From: Methylocystis sp. L43
GTDB taxonomy: Bacteria; Pseudomonadota; Alphaproteobacteria; Rhizobiales; Beijerinckiaceae
Length of the DNA: 64,000 nt
Direction: 5' to 3'
Assembly (NCBI RefSeq): GCF_015709525.1
Contig: NZ_JADNRA010000022.1
Coordinates: forward strand, 1-64,000
The notes beneath the pieces are model-generated. The model made no database searches. It was not told the origin of the DNA and saw nothing but the letters and a program-made list of their open reading frames with translations. The translations under genes were made by a program, and so were the position numbers. Shown piece after piece: positions 1 through 9,402 of the stretch (within the stretch, counting starts at the first letter, position 1; every line of letters begins with the position of its first letter).

Positions 1-308
1 ATGACCGCGGCGTCGATCGGATCGGTCTTGGCGCGCCGACCAAGCGCCTGCGCAAAGTGACGCACCTGCGCCGGATTGACGACGACGATGGGCAGAGAGG
101 CGGCGGCAAGCGCCGCAGCGACCACGGTCTCGAAGCCGCCGGTGGCTTCGAGCGCGATCAACGCGGGCGACAGCCCTTTTAGCCGTTCGACGAGCTGCGC
201 AACGCCTTCGCCATTACGCGCCACCATAAAGGCCGCGCCTTGCGGAAGCGCATGCACATCAAGCCGGTCTTTGGAAACATCGATCCCGACATATACAGCG
301 TCCATCAT
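1..308 (-). CDS. IS110-family transposase, N-terminal part (cut by window edge)
   Basis: The minus strand from the ATG at 308 reads MMDAVYVGIDVSKDRLDVHA and stays open to the window edge (about 102 residues). It shows the start of the DEDD RuvC-like catalytic domain of IS110-family recombinases: IDVSK with the first Asp, ALEATGG with the Glu, and AKTDPIDA with the next Asp. The Tnp20 domain with the catalytic serine would lie outside the window. These enzymes insert and excise IS110 elements, guided in the characterised members by a bridge RNA encoded in the non-coding end. No frameshift is visible in this part. The family call is firm; whether the whole element is intact cannot be seen. Confidence 0.88.
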   Translation of the reverse strand, partial: MMDAVYVGIDVSKDRLDVHALPQGAAFMVARNGEGVAQLVERLKGLSPALIALEATGGFETVVAAALAAASLPIVVVNPAQVRHFAQALGRRAKTDPIDAAV

Positions 309-470
309 GTCCCGTCCTTGCCTAAGCGGGCTTCGCTTCGCGCGGCCCAAGCGACTGTTCGGGTTCGATGGAACGGCAGACGGGCGGCCAAGCTGAGGAA
401 CGGGCTCGATCGCCCGAGGATGAGCCGGCGTCCCGTCCGCCACCGCAGCGGCAATGTTAGCCGATCCGGC
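309..470 (-). ncRNA. Putative IS110 left end with structured (bridge-RNA-like) region
   Basis: This is the non-coding stretch directly upstream of the transposase, where IS110-group elements encode their bridge RNA. It can fold: GGCAGACGGG at 375-384 pairs with CCCGTCCGCC at 432-441 with one mismatch, and encloses a second hairpin CGGGC (401-405) / GCCCG (412-416). The element boundary and any target or donor loops cannot be set from one copy. The ncRNA call rests on position plus visible pairing, so confidence is low. Confidence 0.3.
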
Positions 471-587
471 ACGGTTTAAGTTACAAGGATGAGGAAACCC
501 TTCACCCGATCGCCCTGGCGCAATAGTTCTGCTGAATTGACAAGGCGCGGCGCCGGCGGGATGAAACGGCGAGAAGAGGAGACGTCG

Positions 588-1538
588 ATGAACGCCGCGC
601 CAGATCAGCTCGAAGCTCGCAAAGACGCCGCCCGCGCATGGTTCGAGTCGTTGCAGCTGCGCATCATCGCCGCCTTCGAAGCGCTGGAGGATGAAGCGCC
701 GGGGCCATTCGCGCAAGGCGCCGACGCGCCGGGCCGCTTCGTTCTCACGCCATGGAGCCGAACGGACCACAGCGGCGCGACTTTAGGAAGCGCCGCTCAA
801 AACATCGGCGGCGCGCCGGGGGGCGGCGGCCGCATGGGGATGATCCATGGCCGGGTGTTCGAAAAGGCCGGCGTGCATTGCTCGACGGTCTTTGGAAGCT
901 TCGCGCCTGAATTCGCCAAGCAGATCCCGGGCGCGGCGGAAGACCCCCGCTTTTTTGCGACGGGCATCTCGCTGATCGTGCATCCGTGGAACCCCAATGT
1001 TCCCGCCGTGCATATGAACACGCGCTTCGTCGTGACGAGCAAAGCGTGGTTTGGCGGCGGCGCCGACCTCACGCCGGTGCTCGACGCGCGCCGCACGCAG
1101 GACGATCCCGACACGATCGCCTTCCACGCCGCGATGCGCGGCGCCTGCGAGCGCCATTCCGTCGCCGACTATGCGCGCTTCAAACAATGGTGCGATGAAT
1201 ATTTCTTCCTCGCCCATCGCAACGAGCCGCGCGGCATCGGCGGAATTTTCTACGACTATTTCAACAGCGCCGGAGACGCTGCAAACTCCGCCTGGGATGC
1301 AGATTTCGCCTTCACCCGCGATGTCGGCGAAAGTTTTGTCGACATCTACCCGGAACTCGTGCGGCGCAATTTCGCCAAGCCGTGGAGCGAGGCGCAGCGC
1401 GACGAGCAGCTCGTGCGGCGCGGCCGCTATGTCGAATATAATCTGCTCTACGACCGGGGCACGATCTTCGGACTGAAGACTGGCGGCAATGTCGACTCGA
1501 TCCTCTCCTCGATGCCGCCGCTGGTGAAGTGGCCGTGA
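588..1538 (+). CDS. hemF: Oxygen-dependent coproporphyrinogen III oxidase
   Basis: HemF converts coproporphyrinogen III to protoporphyrinogen IX by O2-dependent oxidative decarboxylation in heme (and, if present, bacteriochlorophyll) synthesis; it is a soluble cytosolic homodimer. Family signatures run through the protein: [18 protein letters not shown], the VHMNTRF segment with the conserved His, [17 protein letters not shown], and the C-terminal [20 protein letters not shown]. The ATG at 588 is preferred because it follows a purine-rich GAAGAGGAGA ribosome site and gives a normal-length protein of 316 residues; an in-frame ATG at 561 would add only MKRREEETS. It stands alone; the next gene starts 243 bp downstream after a palindromic repeat. 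Confidence 0.96.
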   Translation: MNAAPDQLEARKDAARAWFESLQLRIIAAFEALEDEAPGPFAQGADAPGRFVLTPWSRTDHSGATLGSAAQNIGGAPGGGGRMGMIHGRVFEKAGVHCSTVFGSFAPEFAKQIPGAAEDPRFFATGISLIVHPWNPNVPAVHMNTRFVVTSKAWFGGGADLTPVLDARRTQDDPDTIAFHAAMRGACERHSVADYARFKQWCDEYFFLAHRNEPRGIGGIFYDYFNSAGDAANSAWDADFAFTRDVGESFVDIYPELVRRNFAKPWSEAQRDEQLVRRGRYVEYNLLYDRGTIFGLKTGGNVDSILSSMPPLVKWP

Positions 1539-1565
1539 GAGCGGTGGAGGCGCCAACAAGCCGTC

Positions 1566-1588
1566 ATGGCCGGGCTTCTCCCGGCCAT
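1566..1588. repeat. Short palindromic (REP-like) repeat
   Basis: A near-perfect palindrome, ATGGCCGGG then a short loop then CCCGGCCAT. The same unit recurs at 2656-2683, 56867-56888 and 56941-56963, in each case between genes, and each copy is bordered on one side by GGATG or CATCC. It is a dispersed REP-like element of this genome. Confidence 0.75.
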
Positions 1589-1781
1589 CCACGCGATCCG
1601 GCGCGCGCGATCCTTCAGTAGTCACTGCGATGTCTTGGCGTGGATGCCCCGCGACAAGCGTGAGCATGACGCGCCGAAAGCCCGGCCACTTCCGTCCAGA
1701 ACCACCCTATTCGTGCAGGCTTTTTTCTAAACACTTAAGCGCACACTTGACTTTCAGCCAACGCCGCTGATACTCAAGTGT

Positions 1782-2159
1782 ATGGTTGAGTATTCGAAAG
1801 AGCTGGATCGAGCGTTCCACGCGCTTGCTGATGCGACACGGCGCGGAATTCTTGAGCGTCTGTCGCGCGGACCTGCGTCTGTCAGCGAACTGGCGAAGCC
1901 GTACGCGTCATCGCTCGCAGCTATCCAGCAGCATGTCCAAGTACTCGAAGCGAGCGGCTTAGTCGTCACGCAGAAGCGCGGACGCACCCGCGAGTGCCGC
2001 ATTTCCAGCAACGCCATCCTGCGCGTCGAAAATTGGCTCAGCGAACGCCGTCAATTGTGGGAACACCGTTTCGATCAGCTCGAAAGATTGCTCGAAAGCG
2101 AAGAAAAACCCGTCCATCCCAAGCATTCCAAATCCTCAACCCCGAAAGGCGAAAAATGA
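1782..2159 (+). CDS. ArsR/SmtB-family transcriptional regulator
   Basis: A 125-residue winged-helix regulator. The N-terminal half is the ArsR HTH domain (ALADATRRGILERLSRG, then SVSELAKPYASSLAAIQQHVQVLEASGLV, then the wing VTQKRGRTRECR). No metal-binding CxC or His cluster typical of metal-sensing ArsR proteins is seen, which fits the subgroup paired with SRPBCC (AHSA1) proteins. Its stop codon overlaps the start of the next gene (ATGA), so the two are translationally coupled. It probably controls its own two-gene operon; the inducer is unknown. Confidence 0.88.
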   Translation: MVEYSKELDRAFHALADATRRGILERLSRGPASVSELAKPYASSLAAIQQHVQVLEASGLVVTQKRGRTRECRISSNAILRVENWLSERRQLWEHRFDQLERLLESEEKPVHPKHSKSSTPKGEK

Positions 2160-2614
2160 CTGCCCTACCCTTGTTTCAGGGAACATTCACGATAAAGCGT
2201 TCTTGGTCGGCGACGCCGGAACGCATCTTCAGCGCATGGTCTGATCCCGCGGTGAAGGCGCAATGGTTTCGGGGTCCGCCGGAGCAATGGCGTGAATTAC
2301 GCCGTTCGATGGATTTTCGCGTGGGGGGCGTCGAAGTGGCGGAAGGCCGTTTCGATAATGGAGTTACGACTCTTTTTGAAGCTCGCTATCACGTCATCGA
2401 TCCGAACTGCCGTCTCATCTACGTCTATGATCTCCATCTTGCTGGCGCACTCCACTCCGTCACTCTGTCCAGCCTTGACGTTCAATCGAACGGCGACCGG
2501 ACTGATGTGTCCTATACCGAGCAGATCGTGTTCATGGACGGGAAGGATGGCGTTGAGATGCGTCGCGGCGGCACCGAATGGCATTTCGAAACAATCGAGC
2601 GGCTGATCCAGTAG
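2156..2614 (+). CDS. SRPBCC / AHSA1-like ligand-binding protein
   Basis: A 152-residue protein of the START/Bet v1-like fold: FTIKRSWSATPERIFSAWSD, then KAQWFRGPP, a central MDFRVGG, and a C-terminal helix HFETIERLIQ. Such AHSA1/CalC-type proteins bind small hydrophobic ligands, and many are partnered with an ArsR regulator, as here. The ATG at 2156 overlaps the ArsR stop. Longer in-frame starts lie inside the ArsR gene and are rejected. The ligand is unknown. Confidence 0.85.
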   Translation: MTALPLFQGTFTIKRSWSATPERIFSAWSDPAVKAQWFRGPPEQWRELRRSMDFRVGGVEVAEGRFDNGVTTLFEARYHVIDPNCRLIYVYDLHLAGALHSVTLSSLDVQSNGDRTDVSYTEQIVFMDGKDGVEMRRGGTEWHFETIERLIQ

Positions 2615-2655
2615 CCGCCCCTCATGCGTCGCAGGCGCCCAAAGCCATAACGTGG

Positions 2656-2683
2656 ATGGCCGAGTCGGGATAAGCCCGGCCAT
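2656..2683. repeat. REP-like palindromic repeat
   Basis: ATGGCCGAG...AAGCCCGGCCAT, a slightly diverged member of the family also seen at 1566 and 56941. It lies between the convergent SRPBCC and GtrA genes. Confidence 0.7.
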
Positions 2684-2700
2684 GACGTCGAGAGAGTTCG

Positions 2701-3075
2701 TCACCCAAATGTCCATCGCCGGTTGAGCGCAAAGGTCACGAACATCGCCAGCACGGTGGTGATCATCTGCGCCGGGAGATAAGGCGCGCTCCAGCGGTCG
2801 ACGAAGAGGCTCATCAATGCATAGGTGACGCAAAAGCCCGCAAAGGCGACGAGCGCAAATCGCCATGTCGCCTCGGCATGCGGCCGATCGCTTGCAAAGG
2901 TGTGGCGCCGGTTCAGGAGATAGGCCACAACGCCGCCGACCACATAGCCGCAGAGCGTCGCCGGCACGGCGCGCCAGCCCGCGCCTTCGACCAATGCGAT
3001 GAGAATGGCGTAATGCGCGAGCGTCGCGCCGACGCCGACCGAGGCATAAGTCGTAAGCTGACGCGACGTCGACAT
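2701..3075 (-). CDS. GtrA-family membrane protein
   Basis: A 124-residue, very hydrophobic protein with about four transmembrane helices. It has the GtrA pattern: YVVGGVVAYLLNRRHTF after the second helix and FVTFALNRRWTFG at the C-terminus. GtrA-type proteins are inner-membrane partners in transfer of polyprenyl-linked sugars to surface polysaccharides; the actual substrate here is not evident. It starts 2 bp after the stop of the small cytochrome gene, so both are probably in one transcript although no functional link is obvious. Confidence 0.88.
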   Translation of the reverse strand: MSTSRQLTTYASVGVGATLAHYAILIALVEGAGWRAVPATLCGYVVGGVVAYLLNRRHTFASDRPHAEATWRFALVAFAGFCVTYALMSLFVDRWSAPYLPAQMITTVLAMFVTFALNRRWTFG

Positions 3076-3077
3076 GC

Positions 3078-3392
3078 TCAGCGCGACGGCATCGTTGCGT
3101 AGTGGCGCGCGATGTCCCGCATCTCGGCTTCCGACATTTGGCGGCTCATGTAGCGCATTTCCTTATGCGCCCGCCTGCCGGTTTTGAACGCCTTGATTTG
3201 ATTGAAGAGATAGAGTTCGTGCTGGCCGGCAAGATGCGGAACGTCGGCGCTTTTGGCGATCCCGTCCGCGCCATGACATGCCGCGCATTGCGCAAAGACG
3301 GCTGAAAGGTCGTCAGCCTGGGCGCGTCCCGCGCCGGCGAGGAAAAGCAACATCGGAAAAAGCAAACAGCTCGTAATCCGCATGGCCGCCAT
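3078..3392 (-). CDS. Small periplasmic class I cytochrome c
   Basis: A 104-residue protein with a signal peptide (hydrophobic core LLFPMLLFLAG, cleavage probably after GRAQA) and one heme-binding CAACH motif at residues 36-40. Candidate axial methionines lie in EMRYMSRQM. It matches short class I cytochromes c (c553/c4 half-type) that carry electrons in the periplasm. The start could be the Met at 3392 or the one at 3383; neither has a strong ribosome site. The partner oxidase or dehydrogenase is not in the window. Confidence 0.88.
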   Translation of the reverse strand: MAAMRITSCLLFPMLLFLAGAGRAQADDLSAVFAQCAACHGADGIAKSADVPHLAGQHELYLFNQIKAFKTGRRAHKEMRYMSRQMSEAEMRDIARHYATMPSR

Positions 3393-3610
3393 TTCGAGTG
3401 GGACAAGGAACGGGAATGATAGCGCGATTCGCCGGCCTGAGGCTCGGTCCTCCCCTTTGAGGTCCCCTCTCCCAACCTCGCCGCCCCTTCACATGACCGT
3501 CATTCTCGTCTAGACAGTCGGCGACTTTCGAGCCGGGCGCGCCCCGCTCGCCGCCCGCATCACCGATTCGCCGACAAAATGACGGGCAAGTTCGGGACGC
3601 GTTCTGGTCC

Positions 3611-3636
3611 AAGGGCCGGAATAGCGGCCCTTTTTT
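3611..3636 (+). terminator. Rho-independent terminator upstream of carB
   Basis: Stem GGGCCG (3613-3618) / CGGCCC (3625-3630) with a 6-base loop, followed by six T (3631-3636). No plus-strand gene ends nearby: the genes to the left are on the minus strand. It therefore either ends a short untranslated RNA starting in 3400-3600 or acts as an attenuator in a long carB leader. Confidence 0.6.
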
Positions 3637-3689
3637 ATGCGCGCTCCCCAGCCGTGCGGGGGTGCGCCAGGGTGAAAGACGAAAGGTGT

Positions 3690-3734
3690 CCTCATCCTGA
3701 GGAGGCGGCGAAGCCGCCGTCTCGAAGGACGAGG
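3690..3734. repeat. Palindromic repeat of the CTCATCCTGAGGAG family
   Basis: CTCATCCTGAGGAGGCGGCG followed by AAGCCGCC and CTCGAAGGACGAG: a long imperfect palindrome. A related copy sits inside the 3' end of tatB at about 57868-57912. This type of repeat is frequent in Hyphomicrobiales genomes. Confidence 0.65.
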
Positions 3735-3838
3735 GAACCGCTGAACATATCTCGCCCTCGTGCTTTCGGGACGCGCCTTACGGTGCGCCTCAGCACGAGG
3801 CCAGATGCTCGCGCGCTGCGGACGGCCAACAGGATCAC

Positions 3839-6800
3839 ATGCCGAAAAGAACCGACATTTCCACCATCATGATCATCGGCGCCGGCCCCATCGTCATCGG
3901 CCAGGCGTGCGAATTCGACTATTCGGGCACCCAGGCCTGCAAGGCGCTCAAGGCGGAAGGCTATCGGATCGTTCTCGTCAACTCCAATCCGGCGACGATC
4001 ATGACCGACCCGGACATGGCCGACCGCACCTATATCGAACCGATCACGCCCGAAATCGTCGCCAAGATCATCGAGAAGGAGCGCTATGCGGCGCCCGGCG
4101 GCTTCGCGCTGCTGCCGACGATGGGCGGACAGACCGCGCTCAATTGCGCGCTCAGCCTCGAAAAAATGGGCGTGCTGAAAGAATTCGACGTCGAGATGAT
4201 CGGCGCGACCGCCCATGCGATCGACAAGGCCGAAGACCGCGAACTGTTTCGCGAGGCGATGACGAAAATCGGCCTCGACACGCCGCGCTCGCATCACGTC
4301 AAGACATTGTCCGCCGCGCTCGAGGCGCTCGACGACATCGGTCTGCCGGCGATCATCCGTCCGTCCTTCACGCTCGGCGGCACCGGCGGCGGCATCGCCT
4401 ACAACAAGGTGGAGTTCATCGAGATCGTCGAGCGCGGCATCGACGCCTCGCCGACGAATGAAGTGCTGGTCGAAGAGAGCGTTCTCGGCTGGAAGGAATA
4501 CGAGATGGAAGTCGTCCGCGACAAGGCGGACAATTGCATCATCGTCTGCTCCATCGAAAACATCGATCCGATGGGCGTGCACACAGGCGACAGCATCACC
4601 GTCGCGCCGGCGTTGACGCTGACCGACAAGGAATATCAGATCATGCGGGACGCCTCGATCGCGGTATTGCGCGAGATCGGCGTCGAAACCGGCGGCTCGA
4701 ACGTGCAATTCGCGGTCGATCCCTCAAACGGCCGCATGATCGTCATCGAGATGAACCCGCGCGTGTCGCGTTCGTCGGCGCTGGCGTCGAAAGCCACCGG
4801 CTTCCCGATCGCCAAAGTCGCCGCGCGGCTGGCGGTCGGCTACACGCTTGACGAGATCGCCAACGACATCACCGGCGGGGCGACGCCCGCCTCGTTCGAG
4901 CCGACGATCGACTATATCGTCACCAAAATTCCGCGCTTCGCCTTCGAAAAATTTCCGGGCGCCGAACCGACATTGACCACGGCCATGAAGTCGGTCGGCG
5001 AAGCGATGGCGATCGGACGCAATTTCGCCGAGTCGCTGCAAAAGGCGTTGCGCTCGCTGGAGACCGGCCTCTGCGGCCTCGACGAGATCGAGATCGAAGG
5101 CTTCGGAAAAGGCGACGATATGAATGTGCTGCGCGGCGCGCTCGGCACGCCGACGCCGGATCGGCTGCTCGTCGTCGGCCAGGCGCTGCGGCTCGGCATG
5201 AGCGCTGAAGCCATTCACGAGGCCAGCAAGATCGACATGTGGTTCATCGAGCGCATCGCGGAAATCGTCGCGCTCGAAAACAAGGTCAAGAACTACGGCC
5301 TGCCAGAGGACGCCGAGAATTTTCGCAAGCTCAAATTCGCCGGCTTCTCCGATTCGCGCCTCGCGACGCTTACGGGCCTGGATGAGGCGGACGTGCGCGA
5401 GATGCGCCACCGTCTCGACGTGCGACCCGTCTACAAGCGTATCGATACGTGCGCGGCCGAATTCGCGTCGCCCACAGCCTATATGTATTCGACCTATGAG
5501 ACGCCGTTCATCGGGAGCCCCGCGAATGAGGCGCGTCCTTCGGCAAAGAACAAGATCGTCATTCTGGGCGGCGGCCCGAACCGTATCGGGCAAGGCATAG
5601 AATTCGACTATTGCTGCTGTCATGCCTGCTTCGCGCTCGCCGAAGCCGGTTTCGAGACGATCATGATCAATTGCAATCCGGAGACGGTTTCGACGGATTA
5701 CGACACTTCAGACCGGCTGTATTTCGAGCCGCTGACGAATGAAGACGTCGCCGAGATTCTCGACGTCGAGAAGTCCAACGGCGAGCTTGTGGGCGTCATC
5801 GTGCAATATGGCGGGCAGACGCCGCTCAAGCTTGCGCACGGCCTCGAGCAGGCGGGCGCGCCTATTCTGGGCACGCCCGTCGATTCGATCGACCTCGCCG
5901 AGGACCGCGATCGCTTCAAACGGCTCCTCGACAAGCTGGGGCTGAAGCAACCCAAAAACGGCATCGCCTATTCGGTGGAGCAGTCGCGCATCGTCGTGCA
6001 GGAGCTTGGGCTGCCGCTCGTCGTCCGCCCAAGTTATGTGCTCGGCGGCCGCGCCATGGCGATCATCCGCGATCAAAGCGATCTCGACGATTATCTCCTC
6101 GGCACGCTGCCAAGCCTCGTGCCGTCCGAGATCAAGGCGCGCTACCCCAACGACAAGACCGGGCAGATCAACACGGTGCTCGGCAAGAATCCGCTGCTCT
6201 TCGATCGCTATCTGACCGACGCCATCGAAATCGACGTGGATTGTCTCGCCGACGGCGACGAGGCCGTCATCGCCGGCGTGATGGAACATATCGAAGAGGC
6301 GGGCATTCATTCAGGCGATTCGGCCTGCTCGCTGCCGCCGCGCTCGCTCGCCCCGGAGACGATCGCCGCGCTCGAGGCGCAGACCAAAAGCCTCGCCATG
6401 TCGCTTGGAGTCGTCGGCTTGATGAATGTGCAATTCGCGCTCAAGGACGGCGAGATCTACGTGCTCGAAGTGAACCCGCGCGCCTCGCGCACCGTGCCTT
6501 TCGTCGCCAAGGTGATCGGCAGCCCCATCGCCAAGATCGCGGCTCGGGTGATGGCCGGCGCGAAGCTCGTCGACTTCGATCCGCTCGATACGAAGCCGGC
6601 GCATGTCGGCGTGAAAGAGGCTGTCTTCCCCTTCGCGCGGTTTCCGGGCGTTGACACCGTCCTTGGCCCCGAAATGCGCTCAACGGGCGAAGTCATGGGT
6701 CTCGACACCTCTTTTGACGCCGCTTTCGTCAAAAGCCAGCTCGGCGGCGGCACCAAGGCCCCGCGCGAGGGCGTCGTTTTCGTTTCGGTCAGGGACGCGG

Positions 6801-7177
6801 ACAAAGGCCGTATCATTCCGGCGGTCCGCCTGCTGAAGGAGGTCGGCTTTTCCATCGTCGCCACGGGCGGCACGGCGCGCTATCTCGTCGAGCGGGGAAT
6901 TCCGGCCCAGAAACTGAACAAGGTGTCGGAGGGACGGCCGCATATCGTCGACGCCATCAAGAACGGCTCGATCGCGCTCGTCTTCAACACCACCGAAGGA
7001 GCGCAGGCGCTTGCGGACTCGCGCTCCTTGCGCCGCGCCGCGCTTCTGCATAAGGTTCCCTATTATACGACCCTGGCGGGGGCGGTCGCGGCGGCCCAGG
7101 GAATACGCGCCTATGTGTCTGGAGACCTTAGGGTCCGGGCGCTGCAGGACTATTTTCCGCCCAACGCGACCAAGTGA
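3839..7177 (+). CDS. carB: Carbamoyl-phosphate synthase large subunit
   Basis: The 1112-residue CarB makes carbamoyl phosphate from bicarbonate, ammonia (tunnelled from CarA) and two ATP, for pyrimidine and arginine synthesis. Two homologous ATP-grasp halves are visible: the first opens with [20 protein letters not shown], the second, near residue 575, with [20 protein letters not shown]. The C-terminal MGS-like allosteric domain begins around [10 protein letters not shown]. Ribosome site AGGA is 5 bases before the ATG. No carA is adjacent, so the subunits are encoded apart, as in many Hyphomicrobiales. A possible attenuator lies 200 bp upstream. Confidence 0.98.
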   Translation: MPKRTDISTIMIIGAGPIVIGQACEFDYSGTQACKALKAEGYRIVLVNSNPATIMTDPDMADRTYIEPITPEIVAKIIEKERYAAPGGFALLPTMGGQTALNCALSLEKMGVLKEFDVEMIGATAHAIDKAEDRELFREAMTKIGLDTPRSHHVKTLSAALEALDDIGLPAIIRPSFTLGGTGGGIAYNKVEFIEIVERGIDASPTNEVLVEESVLGWKEYEMEVVRDKADNCIIVCSIENIDPMGVHTGDSITVAPALTLTDKEYQIMRDASIAVLREIGVETGGSNVQFAVDPSNGRMIVIEMNPRVSRSSALASKATGFPIAKVAARLAVGYTLDEIANDITGGATPASFEPTIDYIVTKIPRFAFEKFPGAEPTLTTAMKSVGEAMAIGRNFAESLQKALRSLETGLCGLDEIEIEGFGKGDDMNVLRGALGTPTPDRLLVVGQALRLGMSAEAIHEASKIDMWFIERIAEIVALENKVKNYGLPEDAENFRKLKFAGFSDSRLATLTGLDEADVREMRHRLDVRPVYKRIDTCAAEFASPTAYMYSTYETPFIGSPANEARPSAKNKIVILGGGPNRIGQGIEFDYCCCHACFALAEAGFETIMINCNPETVSTDYDTSDRLYFEPLTNEDVAEILDVEKSNGELVGVIVQYGGQTPLKLAHGLEQAGAPILGTPVDSIDLAEDRDRFKRLLDKLGLKQPKNGIAYSVEQSRIVVQELGLPLVVRPSYVLGGRAMAIIRDQSDLDDYLLGTLPSLVPSEIKARYPNDKTGQINTVLGKNPLLFDRYLTDAIEIDVDCLADGDEAVIAGVMEHIEEAGIHSGDSACSLPPRSLAPETIAALEAQTKSLAMSLGVVGLMNVQFALKDGEIYVLEVNPRASRTVPFVAKVIGSPIAKIAARVMAGAKLVDFDPLDTKPAHVGVKEAVFPFARFPGVDTVLGPEMRSTGEVMGLDTSFDAAFVKSQLGGGTKAPREGVVFVSVRDADKGRIIPAVRLLKEVGFSIVATGGTARYLVERGIPAQKLNKVSEGRPHIVDAIKNGSIALVFNTTEGAQALADSRSLRRAALLHKVPYYTTLAGAVAAAQGIRAYVSGDLRVRALQDYFPPNATK

Positions 7178-7334
7178 AATTTGGGAGTTCTGCGACGCAA
7201 GCGGCGGTGCGGTGACATTTTGACCACCACTGGCGGCCTATGCCTTAGCGCATGGCCGCAGTTCGGCGGGCGCAACCTCCGCCGATGCGCCGCGTGTTTG
7301 GCGAAACTCAAGAAAAGACTAGAAAGCGAAAGCA

Positions 7335-7811
7335 ATGGTGGACAAGGTACCCATGACCGCCGGCGGCTACGCCGCGCTCACCGAAGAATTGCGCCGCCGA
7401 CAGCAGGAGGACCGTCCGCGCATCATTCAGCAGATCTCTGAAGCGCGCGCGCACGGCGATCTTTCGGAGAACGCCGAATATCACGCGGCGAAAGAGGCGC
7501 AGTCGCTGAATGAAGGCCGCATCGCCGAGCTCGAGGACAAGCTATCGCGCGCCGAGGTCATCGACGTCTCAAAGCTCAAGGGCTCGACGATCAAATTCGG
7601 CGCAACGGTCACGGTCGTCGACGAGGACACCGAAGAGGAGAAGGCCTATCAGATCGTCGGCGAGACCGAGGCCGATGTGAAGAGCGGCCGGGTCTCGATC
7701 ACGAGCCCCATCGCGCGCGCCTTGATCGGCAAAACGGTCGGCGACACCGTGGAGGTGACGACCCCGGGCGGCGGCAAGAGCTACGAGATTTTGAAGGTCG
7801 CGTTTGGGTGA
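7335..7811 (+). CDS. greA: Transcription elongation factor GreA
   Basis: 158 residues, exactly the usual GreA length. The N-terminal coiled coil carries the catalytic acidic tip ([18 protein letters not shown]), followed by the globular C-terminal domain ([25 protein letters not shown]). GreA rescues backtracked RNA polymerase by stimulating transcript cleavage. A purine-rich AGAAAGCGAAAG stretch precedes the ATG. It lies 157 bp after carB on the same strand; this neighbourhood is common in alphaproteobacteria. Confidence 0.97.
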   Translation: MVDKVPMTAGGYAALTEELRRRQQEDRPRIIQQISEARAHGDLSENAEYHAAKEAQSLNEGRIAELEDKLSRAEVIDVSKLKGSTIKFGATVTVVDEDTEEEKAYQIVGETEADVKSGRVSITSPIARALIGKTVGDTVEVTTPGGGKSYEILKVAFG

Positions 7812-7825
7812 GGGACGGCGTCGCC

Positions 7826-7950
7826 CCCTCCCTGTCCCTCCCCCGCTAAAGCGGGAGAGGGAACCCTAACCACGAAGGTTACGCGGTTTGTCGCACCGGC
7901 CCGGATCTGACCCCCTCTCCCGCGAAGCGGGGGAGGGCTGGGGAGGGGGC
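7826..7950. repeat. Pair of inverted CCCTCCC... repeats
   Basis: The left copy (about 7828-7863, CCCTCCCTGTCCCTCCCCCG...) and the right copy (about 7912-7949, CCCTCTCCCGCG...GGGGAGGGCTGGGGAGGG) are reverse complements of each other apart from a few bases. Together they form a long imperfect hairpin between greA and the next gene and run into its presumed 5' end. A similar arrangement occurs between tatB and tatA (58340-58469). Confidence 0.65.
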
Positions 7951-8922
7951 GCTTCGAGCGGCCTGCTTCCGCAGGCCACGACAATCCGCATTCTCTCCGA
8001 CGGCCGCGCCGGGCATGAGGCGCAGACGCTCGGCGTCGCCGAAGCGCTGGGCGCGGCGCCCGACATTCGCTGCGTCGTCGCCCGCCACGTCTACGCCGCG
8101 CTCGCGCCTTTTGCGCCAGCCGATCCGCGGGACGGCTTCGCACACGCCCCGCCCTACCCCGATATCGCGATCGCCGCGGGACGCCGGACGATCCCGGCGC
8201 TCAAGCGACTGAAGCGCGACTCCGGCGGGCGGACATTCACGGTCTATCTGAACAAGCCTGCGAACGGACTGAGCGCCGCCGACCTCATCATCGCGCCGCG
8301 CCATGACGGCCTTCGCGGCGCGAATGTCTTCTCGCCGCTCACCCCGGCAAATCGGATTTCTCCGGAGCGGCTCGCCGCGGCGCGCGCGGCGCCCGATTTC
8401 CGCATCGCCGCCCTGCGCCGCGCACGCATCGCGCTCATTGTCGGCGGCAACAGCCGGCATGGCGCCTATGGCGCGGCGCACATCGCCGAACTGGAGCACA
8501 TCGCCGCTTCGCTCCGCGCAAGCGGTCGCTCGGTCATGGCCACGGCGTCCCGACGCACGCCGACGGCTTTGCGCGAGAGGCTCCGGCGCGCGCTCGTCGT
8601 CCCGAGCGGCCTCTTCTGGGATGGAGAGGGAGAGAACCCCTATCTCTCAATGCTCGCGAACGCCGACGCGATCATCGTGACCGGCGACAGCGTCAATATG
8701 GTGGGAGAGGCGGTCGCGACCGCCGCGCCGGTCTATGTCGTTCCGCCGCCGGGGCGCCGAGGCAAGATCGACGCCTATCTCACGGCGCTCGCCGACGCCG
8801 GCGCCATCCGCATCTGGAGCGGCGCGCTCGAGGACTGGCGCCGCGCGCCGGTCAATGCGACGCCCGACATCGCCCGCGCCGTCGCGCAGGCCTATCTGGC
8901 CTTTGCCGCGCCGCATCGTTAA
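7888..8922 (+). CDS. ELM1/GtrOC1-family protein (mitochondrial-fission ELM1-like)
   Basis: The ORF matches the bacterial family named after plant ELM1: it opens the domain with RILSDGRAGHEAQTLGVAEAL, has a central IVGGNSRHGAYG, and ends with a GT-B-like ANADAIIVTGDSVNMVGEA and the PVYV..PPGRRGK segment. Function in bacteria is not established; the fold resembles nucleotide-sugar glycosyltransferases. The start is uncertain: the only far-upstream start is a TTG at 7888, and the first 30 codons coincide with a repeat sequence, so the true start (possibly non-ATG) may be near 7970. Confidence 0.8.
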   Translation: MSHRPGSDPLSREAGEGWGGGASSGLLPQATTIRILSDGRAGHEAQTLGVAEALGAAPDIRCVVARHVYAALAPFAPADPRDGFAHAPPYPDIAIAAGRRTIPALKRLKRDSGGRTFTVYLNKPANGLSAADLIIAPRHDGLRGANVFSPLTPANRISPERLAAARAAPDFRIAALRRARIALIVGGNSRHGAYGAAHIAELEHIAASLRASGRSVMATASRRTPTALRERLRRALVVPSGLFWDGEGENPYLSMLANADAIIVTGDSVNMVGEAVATAAPVYVVPPPGRRGKIDAYLTALADAGAIRIWSGALEDWRRAPVNATPDIARAVAQAYLAFAAPHR

Positions 8923-9041
8923 TTCTGAGCGCCCTCCCCTTTTTTGAGCGGCCCTGCCCTGGCGAGGCGCGAGGCTGCTTGAAAAACCCGCCGCGCGCCG
9001 ATAAGAGTGACCCGCCGCGCGCCTTTGGGCGTCCGCCAATC

Positions 9042-9117
9042 GCCGCTTTAGCTCAGCTGGTAGAGCACCTCATTCGTAATGAGGGGGTCGGGGGTTCGAA
9101 TCCCTCAAGCGGCACCA
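9042..9117 (+). tRNA. tRNA-Thr (anticodon CGT)
   Basis: Full cloverleaf: acceptor GCCGCTT/AAGCGGC, D arm GCTC...GAGC, anticodon stem CCTCA/TGAGG with loop TTCGTAA (anticodon CGT, reading ACG), T arm GGGGG TTCGAAT CCCTC, discriminator A and an encoded CCA. It is the attachment gene for the integrated element: its 3' 45 bases are repeated at 32661-32705. Confidence 0.97.
9073..9117 (+). other. attL core (45-bp direct repeat, 3' part of tRNA-Thr)
   Basis: From TTCGTAATGAGGGGG to GCGGCACCA, identical to 32661-32705. The repeat begins in the anticodon loop and ends with the CCA, the standard position for tyrosine-integrase attachment in tRNA genes. The complete tRNA is kept on this side. Confidence 0.93.
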
Positions 9118-9210
9118 TATAACTCACTGAAAACAAGAAATATTTTTTCAATAAGGCCCCATGTCTTTGATGGCCGAAAATCGCGCCGGGGCTAATTCGG
9201 GGTAAAACTT
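9118..9210. repeat. Diverged copy of the sequence following attR
   Basis: The roughly 90 bp after attL and the roughly 90 bp after attR (32706-32790) align with about two thirds identity. Shared blocks include AACTC.CT.AAAA, AAGGCCCCAT, GGCCGAAA and GGGGCTA.TT.GGGGTAAAA. One copy is inside the element and one outside, which suggests a previous element of the same integration type next to this one. Confidence 0.6.
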
Positions 9211-9402
9211 CGAAGGTGCTCAGGCCCCATGACGGCCATCTCATCCTTCAGGACATGGACCGGGGAATCGACGCACTATGCTCGCGACGGGGGCAAGCCG
9301 CTCATGAACAATTGGGCGGAGTTTGTGAATTGCACATTGAATGTCCGTAGCGGCAAAGCCATCTGACATAAAAATCGGTGGCATTCAAAAGAGTCTGAAT
9401 AC

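Noticed and set aside
783-1667. 294-codon minus-strand ORF opposite hemF
   Set aside because: Overlaps the whole HemF core; no domain, Arg/Ala-rich.
3692-5623. Long minus-strand ORFs opposite carB (338 and 299 codons)
   Set aside because: Antisense shadows over a conserved gene, with low-complexity Asp/Arg-rich composition.
9053-9244. Minus-strand ORF reading VPLEGFEPPTPSLR
   Set aside because: This peptide is the antisense translation of the tRNA-Thr sequence; the ORF is a well-known annotation artefact of tRNA att sites. The same applies to 32617-32808.
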